From assembly GCF_037652055.1 (NCBI RefSeq), contig NZ_JBBKAH010000003.1, positions 124,001-188,000 on the forward strand: a DNA stretch of 64,000 bases, read 5' to 3'. The stretch comes from Pelagibius sp037652055 (GTDB lineage Bacteria > Pseudomonadota > Alphaproteobacteria > Kiloniellales > Kiloniellaceae). This document shows positions 1 to 7,740 of this stretch, piece after piece (the stretch's first letter is position 1; every line of letters begins with the position of its first letter). The translations under genes were made by a program, and so were the position numbers. Under the pieces are notes generated by a model. The model did not search any database and was not told the origin of the DNA. It saw only the letters and a program-made list of their open reading frames with translations.

Positions 1-1
1 C

Positions 2-1399
2 GAGGCGGTCATCGCGCGCGACGAGCCGGTCTACGGGCTGACGCGCGGTCTCGGCCCACAGGTCGGCCACACCCTCAGCCACGACGACATGGCCGCCTTC
101 TCGCTGCGCACCCTGCGGGGCCGCGCCCATGCCGTGGGGCCGCGCCTGCCGCGCGACCAGGTCCGCGCGGTGATGGCGGTACGGCTCAACGGGCTGCTGC
201 AGGGTGGCGCCGGCATCACCCCGGTGATCGCCGCGTTGCTGGCCGAGGTGCTGAACCGCAACCTGCTGCCGCAGCTTCCCTCCATCGGGTCGATCGGGGC
301 CAGTGACCTCTGCGTGCTCGCGCAACTCGGCCTAGTGCTGGTGGGTGAAGGTGAGATCGCCGTCGGCGACAGAGTGCGCCCGGCCGCCGAGGCGCTGCGC
401 GGCGCCGGCCTGGAACCGGCCACGCTCGGGCCCAAGGACGGCATCGCGCTCTGCAGCGCCTCGTCGCTCTCGGCGGGGCTCGGCGCCCTCGCCTTGCACG
501 ATGCCGGAGAGCTGTGGCGCCTCGCCCAGCTCGCCGCCGCGGCGTCGCTGGAGGCCTTCCGCGGCAACCTGACACCGCACGACCCCAGGGCAACGGCGGC
601 GCGTCCCGCGCCGGGCCAGCCGGAGGCCTCGGCCCACCTGCTGCGGATCCTCGCCGGCAGCGCCCTCACCGACACGGCCGAGGCGCGGCGCCTGCAGGAC
701 CCCCTGTCACTGCGCACCGTCGGGCCGCTGCACGGCAGCCTCCTCGCGGCCCTGCGCTTCCTTGAGCCGGCGGTGCTGGCCGAGGTGAACGGCGCCGGCG
801 ACAATCCCCTGGTGGTGGTCGAAGAGGAGCGCCTCATCTCTACCGCCAACTTCCAGACCACGGCGCTGGCGCTCGCCCTGGAGACTCTGGGCCAGGCCCT
901 CGCGCACACGGCGGCCGGCTCGGTGGCGCGCTGCGGCAAGATCCTGGCGCCCGCCCTCAGCGGCCTGCCGCTGGGTCTCTCGCCGCGCGGCCCCGGCAAC
1001 TCCGGCCTGACGCCGATCCTGAAGATCGCCCAGTCCCTGCTGCAGGAGATCCGCCACCTGGCCCAGCCGGTGCCGGGCGACCTGCGCCCGCCGGCCGACG
1101 GCGTGGAGGATGAACTCACCACCGCGCCGCAGGCGGCCAAGAAGCTGCTGGAGGCGCTGTGGCGCGTCCGCCTGGTGCTGGGCATCGAGCTGACCGTGGC
1201 GGCCCAGGCGATGGAGCTGCGCGAGGCCAAGCCGGCGCCCACCGTCGCCGCCGCCCTCGCGGCCCTGCGCGAGATCATCGCCCCACTCGACGAGGACCGC
1301 CCTTTCGGCGCGGAACTGGAACGGCTGGATGCGGACCTGCTGGAGAACGGCGCGCTGCTCACCCGCGCCGGCGTGCCGCCGCTACCCGATCACGCGTAG
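2..1399 (+). CDS. Divergent HAL/PAL-family aromatic amino acid lyase lacking the MIO glycine (5' end outside window)
   Basis: The gene is open from the first bases of the window and about 40 N-terminal residues are missing by comparison with HutH. The fold is clear: VYGLTRGLG matches the YGINTGFG motif with its catalytic Tyr, GSIGAS matches the cofactor loop, GDNPL and NFQ match SDNPL and NFH, and VEDE keeps the conserved Glu. Two key features are lost relative to HutH at 28125-29678 in this same window. The cofactor loop reads GASDL instead of GASGDL (Ala-Ser at 299-304, then Asp), so the Ala-Ser-Gly triad that cyclises to MIO is incomplete. The Tyr of QDPYSLR is Leu (704-706). The rest of the frame is intact, so this is not simple decay. 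Function is unknown: a lyase with other chemistry, or a non-catalytic homologue. It converges on the ornithine-cyclodeaminase-like gene, which overlaps its last bases. Confidence 0.8.
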   Translation, partial: EAVIARDEPVYGLTRGLGPQVGHTLSHDDMAAFSLRTLRGRAHAVGPRLPRDQVRAVMAVRLNGLLQGGAGITPVIAALLAEVLNRNLLPQLPSIGSIGASDLCVLAQLGLVLVGEGEIAVGDRVRPAAEALRGAGLEPATLGPKDGIALCSASSLSAGLGALALHDAGELWRLAQLAAAASLEAFRGNLTPHDPRATAARPAPGQPEASAHLLRILAGSALTDTAEARRLQDPLSLRTVGPLHGSLLAALRFLEPAVLAEVNGAGDNPLVVVEEERLISTANFQTTALALALETLGQALAHTAAGSVARCGKILAPALSGLPLGLSPRGPGNSGLTPILKIAQSLLQEIRHLAQPVPGDLRPPADGVEDELTTAPQAAKKLLEALWRVRLVLGIELTVAAQAMELREAKPAPTVAAALAALREIIAPLDEDRPFGAELERLDADLLENGALLTRAGVPPLPDHA

Positions 1400-2409
1400 C
1401 GCAGGCTCTGCCCCAGGCCGCGGGCGGCGGCCTTCTCCAGCATGGCGGCGCCCAGCGCAATGTCGGAGAGCGACAGGCCGCGGTGCCAGAACAGGATGGT
1501 CTCGTCGTCGCGCTGCCGGCCGGGCTTCCTGCCGGTGACGATCTCGCAAAGCTCGGCGTGGAGGGTCTGCTCGGAGAGCTTGCCGCTTTCGACGTGGGCC
1601 CGCAGCGAGCCGAGCTTGCCGCCTTTGCACTGGCCCCAGTCGTCCACCACCATCTTGTCCATCACGTCGGTCAGCGACAGTTCCACCGCGCTCATGGTGC
1701 CGTAGGGCACGACGAAGTTGCCGGGCTTCACCCAGGCCGTCTTGAAGTGCGGCGTCGGCTCCATGAGGCGCGAGGCCTCGACCTGGATGTCGGCGCCCTC
1801 GAGGCAGGCTTCCCAGCTGTCCACCGCCTTCACTTCGCGGCCGAGGTCGCGGGTCAGCCGCGCGGCGAAGGGCTCGCGGCTCTCCGGCCGGCGCGAATGG
1901 ACGCGGATCTCCTCGAGCGGAAACAGGTGGTTCAGCAGGCGCACGTTCCAGTAGGCGGTGCCCCTGGCGCCGATGTGGCCGAGCACCTTGGAATCCTTTT
2001 GTGCCAAATACTTGGCGCCCAAAGCTGTGATGGCGCCTGTACGCATTTCTGTGATCGCCGTGGCGTCCAGCAGCGCCAGCGGCATGCCGGTCTCGGGATC
2101 GAAGAGGTTCAGCAGCGCCATCTCCGACGGCAGGCCCTTCGTGTAGTTGTCCACATAGTCGCCGACGATCTTCACGCCCGCGAGGCCGCCCGTGGCAAAG
2201 CCCGCCGCCTTGCCGATGTAACCGCGCAGCACGTTGAAGTGACCCTTGAAGGCCGGGTCCGGCTCCAGGTGCACCCGCGGCTCGATGACGCTCTGGCCGA
2301 GGCCCTGGGCGGTCAGCCCGCGCTCCACGGCAGTCAGGATCTCGTCGTCGGTCATCTCCAGCGCCTCGATGTCGGGACCGGAGAGATAGGTGAAGGAAAT
2401 GGATGTCAA
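1390..2409 (-). CDS. Ornithine cyclodeaminase / mu-crystallin family protein
   Basis: A protein of 339 residues if the TTG at 2409 is used. I prefer that start because AGGAG lies 9 bases upstream; a longer frame to 2484 would run into hutF. The family signature is visible: an N-terminal substrate domain with EMRTGAITALGAKYLA, then a Rossmann fold beginning GHIGARGTAYWN, and HSRRPE after the second strand. Members are NAD(P)-dependent and act on amino or imino acids (ornithine cyclodeaminase, alanine dehydrogenase, ketimine reductases), so the substrate cannot be read from sequence. It lies 19 bases downstream of hutF on the same strand and is probably cotranscribed with it, which points to an amino-acid-derived substrate linked to histidine or histidine-like compounds. 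It overlaps the 3' end of the convergent lyase by 10 bases. Confidence 0.82.
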   Translation of the reverse strand: MTSISFTYLSGPDIEALEMTDDEILTAVERGLTAQGLGQSVIEPRVHLEPDPAFKGHFNVLRGYIGKAAGFATGGLAGVKIVGDYVDNYTKGLPSEMALLNLFDPETGMPLALLDATAITEMRTGAITALGAKYLAQKDSKVLGHIGARGTAYWNVRLLNHLFPLEEIRVHSRRPESREPFAARLTRDLGREVKAVDSWEACLEGADIQVEASRLMEPTPHFKTAWVKPGNFVVPYGTMSAVELSLTDVMDKMVVDDWGQCKGGKLGSLRAHVESGKLSEQTLHAELCEIVTGRKPGRQRDDETILFWHRGLSLSDIALGAAMLEKAAARGLGQSLRYA

Positions 2410-2428
2410 ACCATTGATCTCCTGAATA

Positions 2429-3835
2429 CTAGGCAAGCAACTGCGAGACGGCGGTCGTGTAAGCCGCCTGCACGGCCTCGGCATCCCGGTGCCGTCCCTC
2501 GGTCACCACCCACCGGCCGCCGACCATGACGTCGCGGACGGGGTTGCGGTTGCCGGCGAAGACCACGGCGTCGAGCAGGCGCTCGGGCGGAAGCGTGGCG
2601 ACGGCGGGATGATCGGGGTCGAGCACGACGAGGTCGGCGCGCCTGCCGACCTCCAGCGCACCGATGGGGCGGCCGAGGGCCTGGGCGCCGCCGGCGAGAG
2701 CCTGTTGGTAGAGACGATGCCCGACGGAAGCCGCGTCCCCCTCACCAGCCAGCACGTTGCGGCGGCGCGTCGCGAGGCGCTGGCCGTACTCGAAGAGGCG
2801 CAGGTCCTCGATGGGACTGACCGAGATGTGGCTGTCGGAGCCGATGCCCCAGCGCCCGCCGGCGTCGAGGTATTGTTCCGCCGGAAAGAGCCCGTCGCCG
2901 AGATTGGCCTCGGTGGTGGGGCACAGCCCGGCGACGGCGCCGGAGGCCGCCAGGGCCGAAGTCTCCGCGTCGGTCATGTGAGTGGCATGGACCAGGCACC
3001 AGCGCGCGTCCGGCGCCTGGATCTCGAACAACTGCTCGACGGGACGCCGGCCGCACCAGGCCACGCAGTCGTCCACTTCCTTCACCTGCTCGGCGATGTG
3101 GATGTGGAGCGGCGCGGTGGCGTCGAGCGCCGTCAGGCCCGTCACCACTTCATCCAAAGTCTCAGGAGTGACCGCGCGCAGGGAGTGCGGCGCGACGCCG
3201 ACGCGCACCTGCGGATCGGCTTTGTGCGACGCTTTAAGCGTCTCAACGATGCGCAGCAAGCGGCTGGGATCATTCAGGAAACGCCGCTGCCCCTCGCCCG
3301 CTTTCTGAGCCCCGAAACCGCCGTAGCCATAGAGCACCGGCAGCTGGGAAATGCCGATGCCGGTGGCCTGGGCGGCGGCGATGGTCCGCCGCGACATCTC
3401 CGCGACATCGGCATAGGGCTGCCCGTCGGGCGCGTGATGCAGGTAGTGGAACTCGCCGACCGCCGTGTAGCCGCTCTCCAGCATCTCGACGTAGAGCTGC
3501 GCCGCGATGGCCTCGACCTGATCCGGCGTCAGGGTCGCGACAAAGCGGTACATCACCTCGCGCCAGGTCCAGAAGGAATCGTCGCGCCGGCCGCCCCCTC
3601 GTTCAATACCCGGCGCGGCATGCTCAGCGAGGCCCGCCATGGCGCGCTGGAAAGCGTGGCTGTGCAGGTTCGGCATGCCCGGCAGCACCGGGCCCTTCGC
3701 CCGTTCGGCATCGCCCGGCGCGGCATTCGCCGTGACACCAACGATGTTTCCGGCGCCGTCGACGTCGAAAAGGACAGCTTCGGCCCAACCGCCGGGAAGA
3801 AATGCCCGCTGGGCAAAAAGCTTATGGATCGTCAT
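2429..3835 (-). CDS. hutF: Formimidoylglutamate deiminase HutF
   Basis: A 468-residue amidohydrolase-superfamily enzyme that converts N-formimino-L-glutamate to N-formyl-L-glutamate and ammonia in the cytoplasm, the fourth step of the five-step histidine pathway. The metal site is visible: NLHSHAFQ near residue 56, HIHIAEQ near 243, HATH near 282 and GSDSH near 331. The length is normal for HutF (about 450-470). The ATG at 3835 is preceded by AGGA. It diverges from hutI, and the 115-base gap between them holds one HutC operator (3906-3919), so both are probably repressed together. The ornithine-cyclodeaminase-like gene follows 19 bases downstream. Presence of HutF with HutG, rather than HutE, fixes the deiminase/deformylase version of the pathway. 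Confidence 0.95.
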   Translation of the reverse strand: MTIHKLFAQRAFLPGGWAEAVLFDVDGAGNIVGVTANAAPGDAERAKGPVLPGMPNLHSHAFQRAMAGLAEHAAPGIERGGGRRDDSFWTWREVMYRFVATLTPDQVEAIAAQLYVEMLESGYTAVGEFHYLHHAPDGQPYADVAEMSRRTIAAAQATGIGISQLPVLYGYGGFGAQKAGEGQRRFLNDPSRLLRIVETLKASHKADPQVRVGVAPHSLRAVTPETLDEVVTGLTALDATAPLHIHIAEQVKEVDDCVAWCGRRPVEQLFEIQAPDARWCLVHATHMTDAETSALAASGAVAGLCPTTEANLGDGLFPAEQYLDAGGRWGIGSDSHISVSPIEDLRLFEYGQRLATRRRNVLAGEGDAASVGHRLYQQALAGGAQALGRPIGALEVGRRADLVVLDPDHPAVATLPPERLLDAVVFAGNRNPVRDVMVGGRWVVTEGRHRDAEAVQAAYTTAVSQLLA

Positions 3836-3905
3836 GGAGTCCTGCTATGAGAAGAACGGGCAAGCGGCCTTGACACCAGAAGAGCCGCGAGGGTACGGCA
3901 TGCGG

Positions 3906-3919
3906 GTTGTATATACAAC
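3906..3919. promoter_or_regulatory. HutC operator between hutF and hutI
   Basis: GTTGTATATACAAC is a perfect 14-bp palindrome containing the core TGTATATACA known for HutC of Pseudomonas and other proteobacteria. It lies between the divergent starts of hutF (3835) and hutI (3951), placed to block both promoters. The same 12-bp core recurs at three other hut promoters in this window. Confidence 0.88.
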
Positions 3920-3950
3920 TCGGGGCCGCGAATTGGGTGGGTCGGTAGGT

Positions 3951-5183
3951 ATGTGGGACGATCTCTGGACAGGGGCGCACCTGGCCACGATGGTGGCCGG
4001 CGGGGTGTCGAATGGCGCGCCCTACGGCGCCATCGCGGACGGCGCCCTGGCTGTCGAGGACGGCCGCATCGCCTGGATCGGCCCCCAGGCCGAGTTGCCC
4101 GGCGCGCCGGACGCGCTGGCCCGGCGGGTGCATGACGCCGGCGGCGCCTGGATCACGCCGGGCCTCATCGACTGCCACACCCACCTGGTCTACGGCGGCG
4201 ACCGCGCGCGCGAGTTCGAACTGCGCCTGACCGGCGCCTCCTACGAGGAGATCGCGCGGGCCGGCGGCGGCATCCGCTACACCGTGGAGCAGACCCGCGC
4301 GGCCAGCGAGGAGCAGCTCTACGCCGGCGCCCGGCCCCGCCTCGACGACCTGCTGGCCGAGGGCGTCACCACCGTCGAGATCAAGTCGGGCTATGGCCTG
4401 ACCCTGGACGACGAGTTGAAGATGCTGCGCGTCGCGCGGCGCCTGGGCGAGACCGCCCCGGTCACGGTAAAGACTACCTTCCTCGGCGCCCACGCCATCC
4501 CGCCGGAGTTCGACCGCCGGCCGGAGGCCTACATCGACACGGTGCTCGCCATGCTGCCGCGGGTGGCGGAGTCCGGCCTGGCCGATGCCGTCGACGCCTT
4601 CTGCGAGCGCATCGCCTTCTATCCGGAGCAGGTCGCCCGCGTGTTCGAGGCGGCCCAGGCGCTGGGCCTTCCGATTAAGCTGCACGCCGACCAGCTCTCG
4701 GATCTCAAGGGCGCCAACCTGGTCGCCCGCTTCGGCGGCCTCTCCGCCGACCACCTGGAATACACCTGCGAGGACGGCATCAGAGCGATGGCGCTGAAGG
4801 GCTCGGTCGCGGTGCTGCTGCCGGGCGCCTTCTACTTCCTGCGCGAGACCAAGCTGCCGCCGGTCGAGGCGCTGCGCAAAGCCGGCGTGCCGATCGCGCT
4901 GGCGACGGACTGCAACCCGGGCTCCTCGCCGGTCACCTCGATCCTGCTGATCCTCAACATGGGCTGCACCCTGTTCCGGCTGACCCCGGAGGAGGCGCTG
5001 GCCGGCATCACCCGCAACGGCGCCCGCGCCCTGGGGATGCAAGAGACCCACGGCACCCTGGAGGCCGGCAAGGTCGCCGACTTCGTCCTGTGGGACATCA
5101 GCTCGCCGGCCGAACTGGCCTACCGCATCGGCCACAACCCCTGCCGCCAGGTGGTGAAGGACGGCACGGTGGTAAAGGGCTGA
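3951..5183 (+). CDS. hutI: Imidazolonepropionase HutI
   Basis: A 410-residue metal-dependent amidohydrolase that opens the ring of 4-imidazolone-5-propionate to give N-formimino-glutamate. Motifs are DCHTHLVYGG near residue 74, KLHADQLSD near 243, SADHLEY near 264 and ATDCNPGSSP near 317, all typical of HutI. The frame is open upstream, but an earlier start would place the HutC operator (3906-3919) inside the gene; the ATG at 3951 follows GGTAGGT and gives the usual length. It is transcribed alone: a 164-bp inverted repeat element follows and the next gene, hutG, converges on it. Confidence 0.95.
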   Translation: MWDDLWTGAHLATMVAGGVSNGAPYGAIADGALAVEDGRIAWIGPQAELPGAPDALARRVHDAGGAWITPGLIDCHTHLVYGGDRAREFELRLTGASYEEIARAGGGIRYTVEQTRAASEEQLYAGARPRLDDLLAEGVTTVEIKSGYGLTLDDELKMLRVARRLGETAPVTVKTTFLGAHAIPPEFDRRPEAYIDTVLAMLPRVAESGLADAVDAFCERIAFYPEQVARVFEAAQALGLPIKLHADQLSDLKGANLVARFGGLSADHLEYTCEDGIRAMALKGSVAVLLPGAFYFLRETKLPPVEALRKAGVPIALATDCNPGSSPVTSILLILNMGCTLFRLTPEEALAGITRNGARALGMQETHGTLEAGKVADFVLWDISSPAELAYRIGHNPCRQVVKDGTVVKG

Positions 5184-5191
5184 GGCTGCGT

Positions 5192-5355
5192 CCCCCTCAC
5201 CCAGCTTTGCGTAAGCTCGATCTTCGATCTCGCTAACGCTGCGCAACCCTCTCCCACGAAGGGGAGAGGGTAATAACTCGAACCCTCTCCCCTGGCGGGA
5301 GAGGGTTGCGAAGTCTTCGTGAGCGGAGCGAACTTAGACGAAGCTGGGTGAGGGG
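5192..5355. repeat. Dispersed inverted-repeat intergenic element, copy 1
   Basis: The segment between the convergent ends of hutI and hutG begins CCCCCTCACCCAGCTT and ends AAGCTGGGTGAGGGG. Within it are nested arms such as CCCTCTCCC and GGGAGAGGG, so the whole can fold into a long branched hairpin. A related element lies at 57201-57353. This is the type of CCCTCTCCC-rich intergenic repeat common in alphaproteobacterial genomes; here it may also end transcription of both genes. Confidence 0.75.
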
Positions 5356-5362
5356 AGCCCGC

Positions 5363-6172
5363 TCAGCCCTGCTGTTCCAGCTCCGCCCAGGCCAGCATGG
5401 CGTGGATGAGGCCGGAGAGCACCGGGCGGACCTGCTCGGCGAGGTCCTCGCGGAAGCCGAAAGGCGGTGTCTCGTCCATGTAGGTCGACTGGGTGAGCTC
5501 CAGCTGCACGGCGTGGATGCCGTTCGCCGGATCCCCATGGCTGCGGGTGATGTAGCCGCCCTTGAAGCGCCCGTTCACCGCATGGGTGTAGCCCAGGTTC
5601 CCGGCGTCGCGGGCCACCGCCCCCAGGATATCGAGCAGGCTCGCCGCCGCGGCCGTGCCGTCGCCGGTGCCGAGGTTGAGGTCGGTCAGCCGGCCGTCGA
5701 AGAAGCGCGGCAGTACGCTGCGGATCGAATGGGCGTCCCACAGCAGGGCAAGGCCGTGGCGCGCCTTGATCGCCGCCAGTTCTTCGTCGATGCGCTGGTG
5801 GTAGGGCCGCCAGTAGGTCTCGCGCCGCTCGGCCACCTCGGTCTCGTCGGGCCGCCGGCCTTCCAGATAGATTTCCTCCATGTCGAAGGTCTGCAGCGGG
5901 CAGAGTTCGGTGTTGCTGGCACCGGGATAGAGCGCGCGGCTGTCCGGCGCGCGGTTCAGGTCGATGACGTAGCGCGAGTGGGTCGCCGAGATCACCGAGA
6001 CGTCGAGCCCCGCCAGGAAGTCGTAGAGCCCGGGCAGGTGCCAGTCGGTGTCCGGCACCGTGCGCGCCACATCCGTCATCCGCGCCGCCATCGCGTCCGG
6101 GATATGGGTGCCGCTGTGCGGCATGGAGACCAGCAGCGGCAGGCTGCCTTGTTTGAAGTTGTAGAGATCCAC
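5363..6172 (-). CDS. hutG: N-formylglutamate deformylase HutG
   Basis: A 269-residue N-formylglutamate amidohydrolase that releases formate and L-glutamate, the last step of the HutF branch. The N-terminal SMPHSGTHIPD (near residue 16), HSRYVIDLNR, the central WDAHSIRS and the ITRSHG and VQLELTQ segments are characteristic of this family. The start at 6172 lies 53 bases from a HutC operator (6225-6236) that it shares with the divergent regulator gene hutC. The formate produced could feed the tetrahydrofolate pool used by the C1 enzymes further right, which is an inference. Confidence 0.93.
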   Translation of the reverse strand: MDLYNFKQGSLPLLVSMPHSGTHIPDAMAARMTDVARTVPDTDWHLPGLYDFLAGLDVSVISATHSRYVIDLNRAPDSRALYPGASNTELCPLQTFDMEEIYLEGRRPDETEVAERRETYWRPYHQRIDEELAAIKARHGLALLWDAHSIRSVLPRFFDGRLTDLNLGTGDGTAAAASLLDILGAVARDAGNLGYTHAVNGRFKGGYITRSHGDPANGIHAVQLELTQSTYMDETPPFGFREDLAEQVRPVLSGLIHAMLAWAELEQQG

Positions 6173-6224
6173 GCGATCGTCCCTCGGGCTGGCTGACGCG
6201 GCGGGCTGGCAAGCCGCCGCGCCG

Positions 6225-6236
6225 TTGTATATACAA
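6225..6236. promoter_or_regulatory. HutC operator between hutG and hutC
   Basis: TTGTATATACAA, a perfect 12-bp palindrome, lies between the divergent starts of hutG (6172) and hutC (6297). The position implies that HutC represses its own gene as well as hutG. Confidence 0.88.
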
Positions 6237-6296
6237 GTTCATACAGATTTTTTGGCGGCGGGACCACAGCCCGCCGCAAGAGGAACCGGTTTTCCC

Positions 6297-7037
6297 ATGC
6301 CCCGCGCCACCGCCGGCACCGCCGAGTCCGACCCGCCGCTCTACCAGCAGGTGAAGGACTACATCGTCGGGCGTATCCTGGCCGGCGACTGGCCGGAGGG
6401 CAACCGCGTGCCCTCGGAGAACGAGCTGACGGTGGAACTCTCGGTCAGCCGCATGACGGTGCACCGGGCGCTGCGCGAGCTGACCACGGAGGGCTGGCTG
6501 GAGCGGGTGCAGGGCGCCGGCACCTACGTCGCCCCGCCCAAGCCGCAGTCGGAAGTGCTGGCCATCCGCAACATCGCCGAGGAGATCCGCGCGCGCGGCC
6601 ACGCGCACAGCGCCGAACTGCATCTGCTGCGGCGCGAGAAGGCGCGCGCGCTCGATGCTAGGCTGCTGGGGCTGGCGCGCGGCGACACGGTCTTTCACTC
6701 GGTCATCGTGCATCGTGAGAACGGCCAGCCGGTGCAGCTGGAGGACCGCTATGTGAATCCGGCGGCGGCCCCCGACTACCTGGCGCAGGATTTCGCCGCC
6801 ATCACGCCCCACAAGTACCTGCAGGACACCGCGCCGCTCAGCGAGGCCGAGCACGTGGTGATGGCGGTGATGCCCTCGGCGGAGGAGCGCAAGCTGCTGG
6901 GGATGAAGCCCGGCGAGCCCTGCCTGCTGCTGCGCCGCCAGACCTGGTCTGCCGGCGTGCCGGTCACCTGGGCGCGCCTGCTGCACCCGGGCGAGCGCTA
7001 CCGCCTGGGCGGGCGCTTCACCGCCCAGGGCCGCTAG
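6297..7037 (+). CDS. hutC: Histidine utilization repressor HutC (GntR family, UTRA domain)
   Basis: A 246-residue GntR/HutC-type repressor. Residues about 14-78 form the winged helix (LYQQVKDYIVGRIL, VPSENELTVEL, SVSRMTVHRALREL), followed by a UTRA effector domain that in HutC binds urocanate. The ATG at 6297 is preceded by AAGAGGAA. The frame can be extended to a TTG at 6225, but that codon is part of the operator and is rejected. Four matching operators in the window (3906, 6225, 13091, 28090) define its local regulon: hutFI, hutGC, hutU with the TRAP genes, and hutH with possibly the chemoreceptor gene. Confidence 0.93.
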   Translation: MPRATAGTAESDPPLYQQVKDYIVGRILAGDWPEGNRVPSENELTVELSVSRMTVHRALRELTTEGWLERVQGAGTYVAPPKPQSEVLAIRNIAEEIRARGHAHSAELHLLRREKARALDARLLGLARGDTVFHSVIVHRENGQPVQLEDRYVNPAAAPDYLAQDFAAITPHKYLQDTAPLSEAEHVVMAVMPSAEERKLLGMKPGEPCLLLRRQTWSAGVPVTWARLLHPGERYRLGGRFTAQGR

Positions 7038-7049
7038 CTTGGCGGCTGG

Positions 7050-7685
7050 CTACTTCAGCCGGTTGTCGAAGGCGGCGAAGCCGACGCCTGGGCTGTAAAC
7101 GTAGCGCTCGTTGTACAGCACCGTCCCATTGGCGTCCTTCAGGATCCAGTCGTAGCGCAGCGAGTGCGGCACGTCCCGGAAGGTGAAGTCGAGACGGCGG
7201 ATCTTCATGGTGGCGATGCGCGTCTGCGGTCCCTGCTCGGTGTACTCGACCACCTGGAAATCCCGGCTCTCGCCGCGCGACCAGGTGCCGAGCGGAAAGA
7301 AGGCATCGTTCTCGAAGCTGCGGTCGGCGCGCCCGGGGCGTGTGTCGAAGACACGGCCCAGCGCCTGGCCGTCCGGGCGGACGGTGAAGAGCTGCGACTT
7401 CACGCCGTCGCTTTCGACGTTGCGGCGTTCGTAGACCTGCAGCACCTGCCCGGTCTTGTCATGCGTCCACGCAGTGGGACCGGAGATCGTGCGAGAGCCA
7501 TGCACGACGTTGAGCGCCGGCAGCGCCTGCCCGGCGCCGCTCGCCTCGCCGGACCAGAGATCCAGGCCGATCGTCCGCGTGTCCGGCTCCTTCGGTGCCG
7601 CTGCGCAGGCCGCGAGAACGGTCAGCAGTGGCAGCACCAACAACAGCCGAAATGTGGAAAACGAACGTCCAGGAATGGCATGCAT
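7050..7685 (-). CDS. Predicted lipoprotein of unknown function
   Basis: A protein of 211 residues with a lipoprotein signal peptide: basic start, hydrophobic core LLLVLPLLTVLAAC and a lipobox ending at Cys about 27. The ATG at 7685 has GAGGAGA upstream; longer frames lack this. The mature part has no motif that I recognise. It is rich in short strands, for example VLQVYERRN, DFQVVEYTEQ and SLRYDWILKD, which suggests a beta-rich extracytoplasmic protein. It is the last of four same-strand genes (P-loop NTPase, ABC exporter, hydrolase, lipoprotein), 55 bases after the hydrolase, so it probably acts at the envelope with the exporter. No homology claim is made. Confidence 0.75.
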   Translation of the reverse strand: MHAIPGRSFSTFRLLLVLPLLTVLAACAAAPKEPDTRTIGLDLWSGEASGAGQALPALNVVHGSRTISGPTAWTHDKTGQVLQVYERRNVESDGVKSQLFTVRPDGQALGRVFDTRPGRADRSFENDAFFPLGTWSRGESRDFQVVEYTEQGPQTRIATMKIRRLDFTFRDVPHSLRYDWILKDANGTVLYNERYVYSPGVGFAAFDNRLK

Positions 7686-7740
7686 AAGGTCTCTCCTCAA
7701 TCTTCCCATATCGATGTTCTTGCGAGCGAAGCGACCCGCC

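Noticed and set aside
299..307. Frameshift or pseudogene at the lyase cofactor loop
   Set aside because: The difference is a clean in-frame loss of one codon with good alignment on both sides and an intact frame to the stop, so decay is not indicated.
31..1362. Long minus-strand frame opposite the lyase, and similar long frames opposite soxA, hutU, DMGDH-like and RACo genes
   Set aside because: Low-complexity Arg/Ala/Ser-rich translations without ribosome sites, opposite genes with clear family motifs.
3639..3950. Upstream extension of hutI to earlier starts, including the ATG at 3900
   Set aside because: It would place the HutC operator inside the coding region and exceed the usual HutI length.
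6225..6296. TTG start of hutC at 6225
   Set aside because: The codon lies in the operator and the added residues are not homologous to HutC; the ATG at 6297 has a ribosome site.
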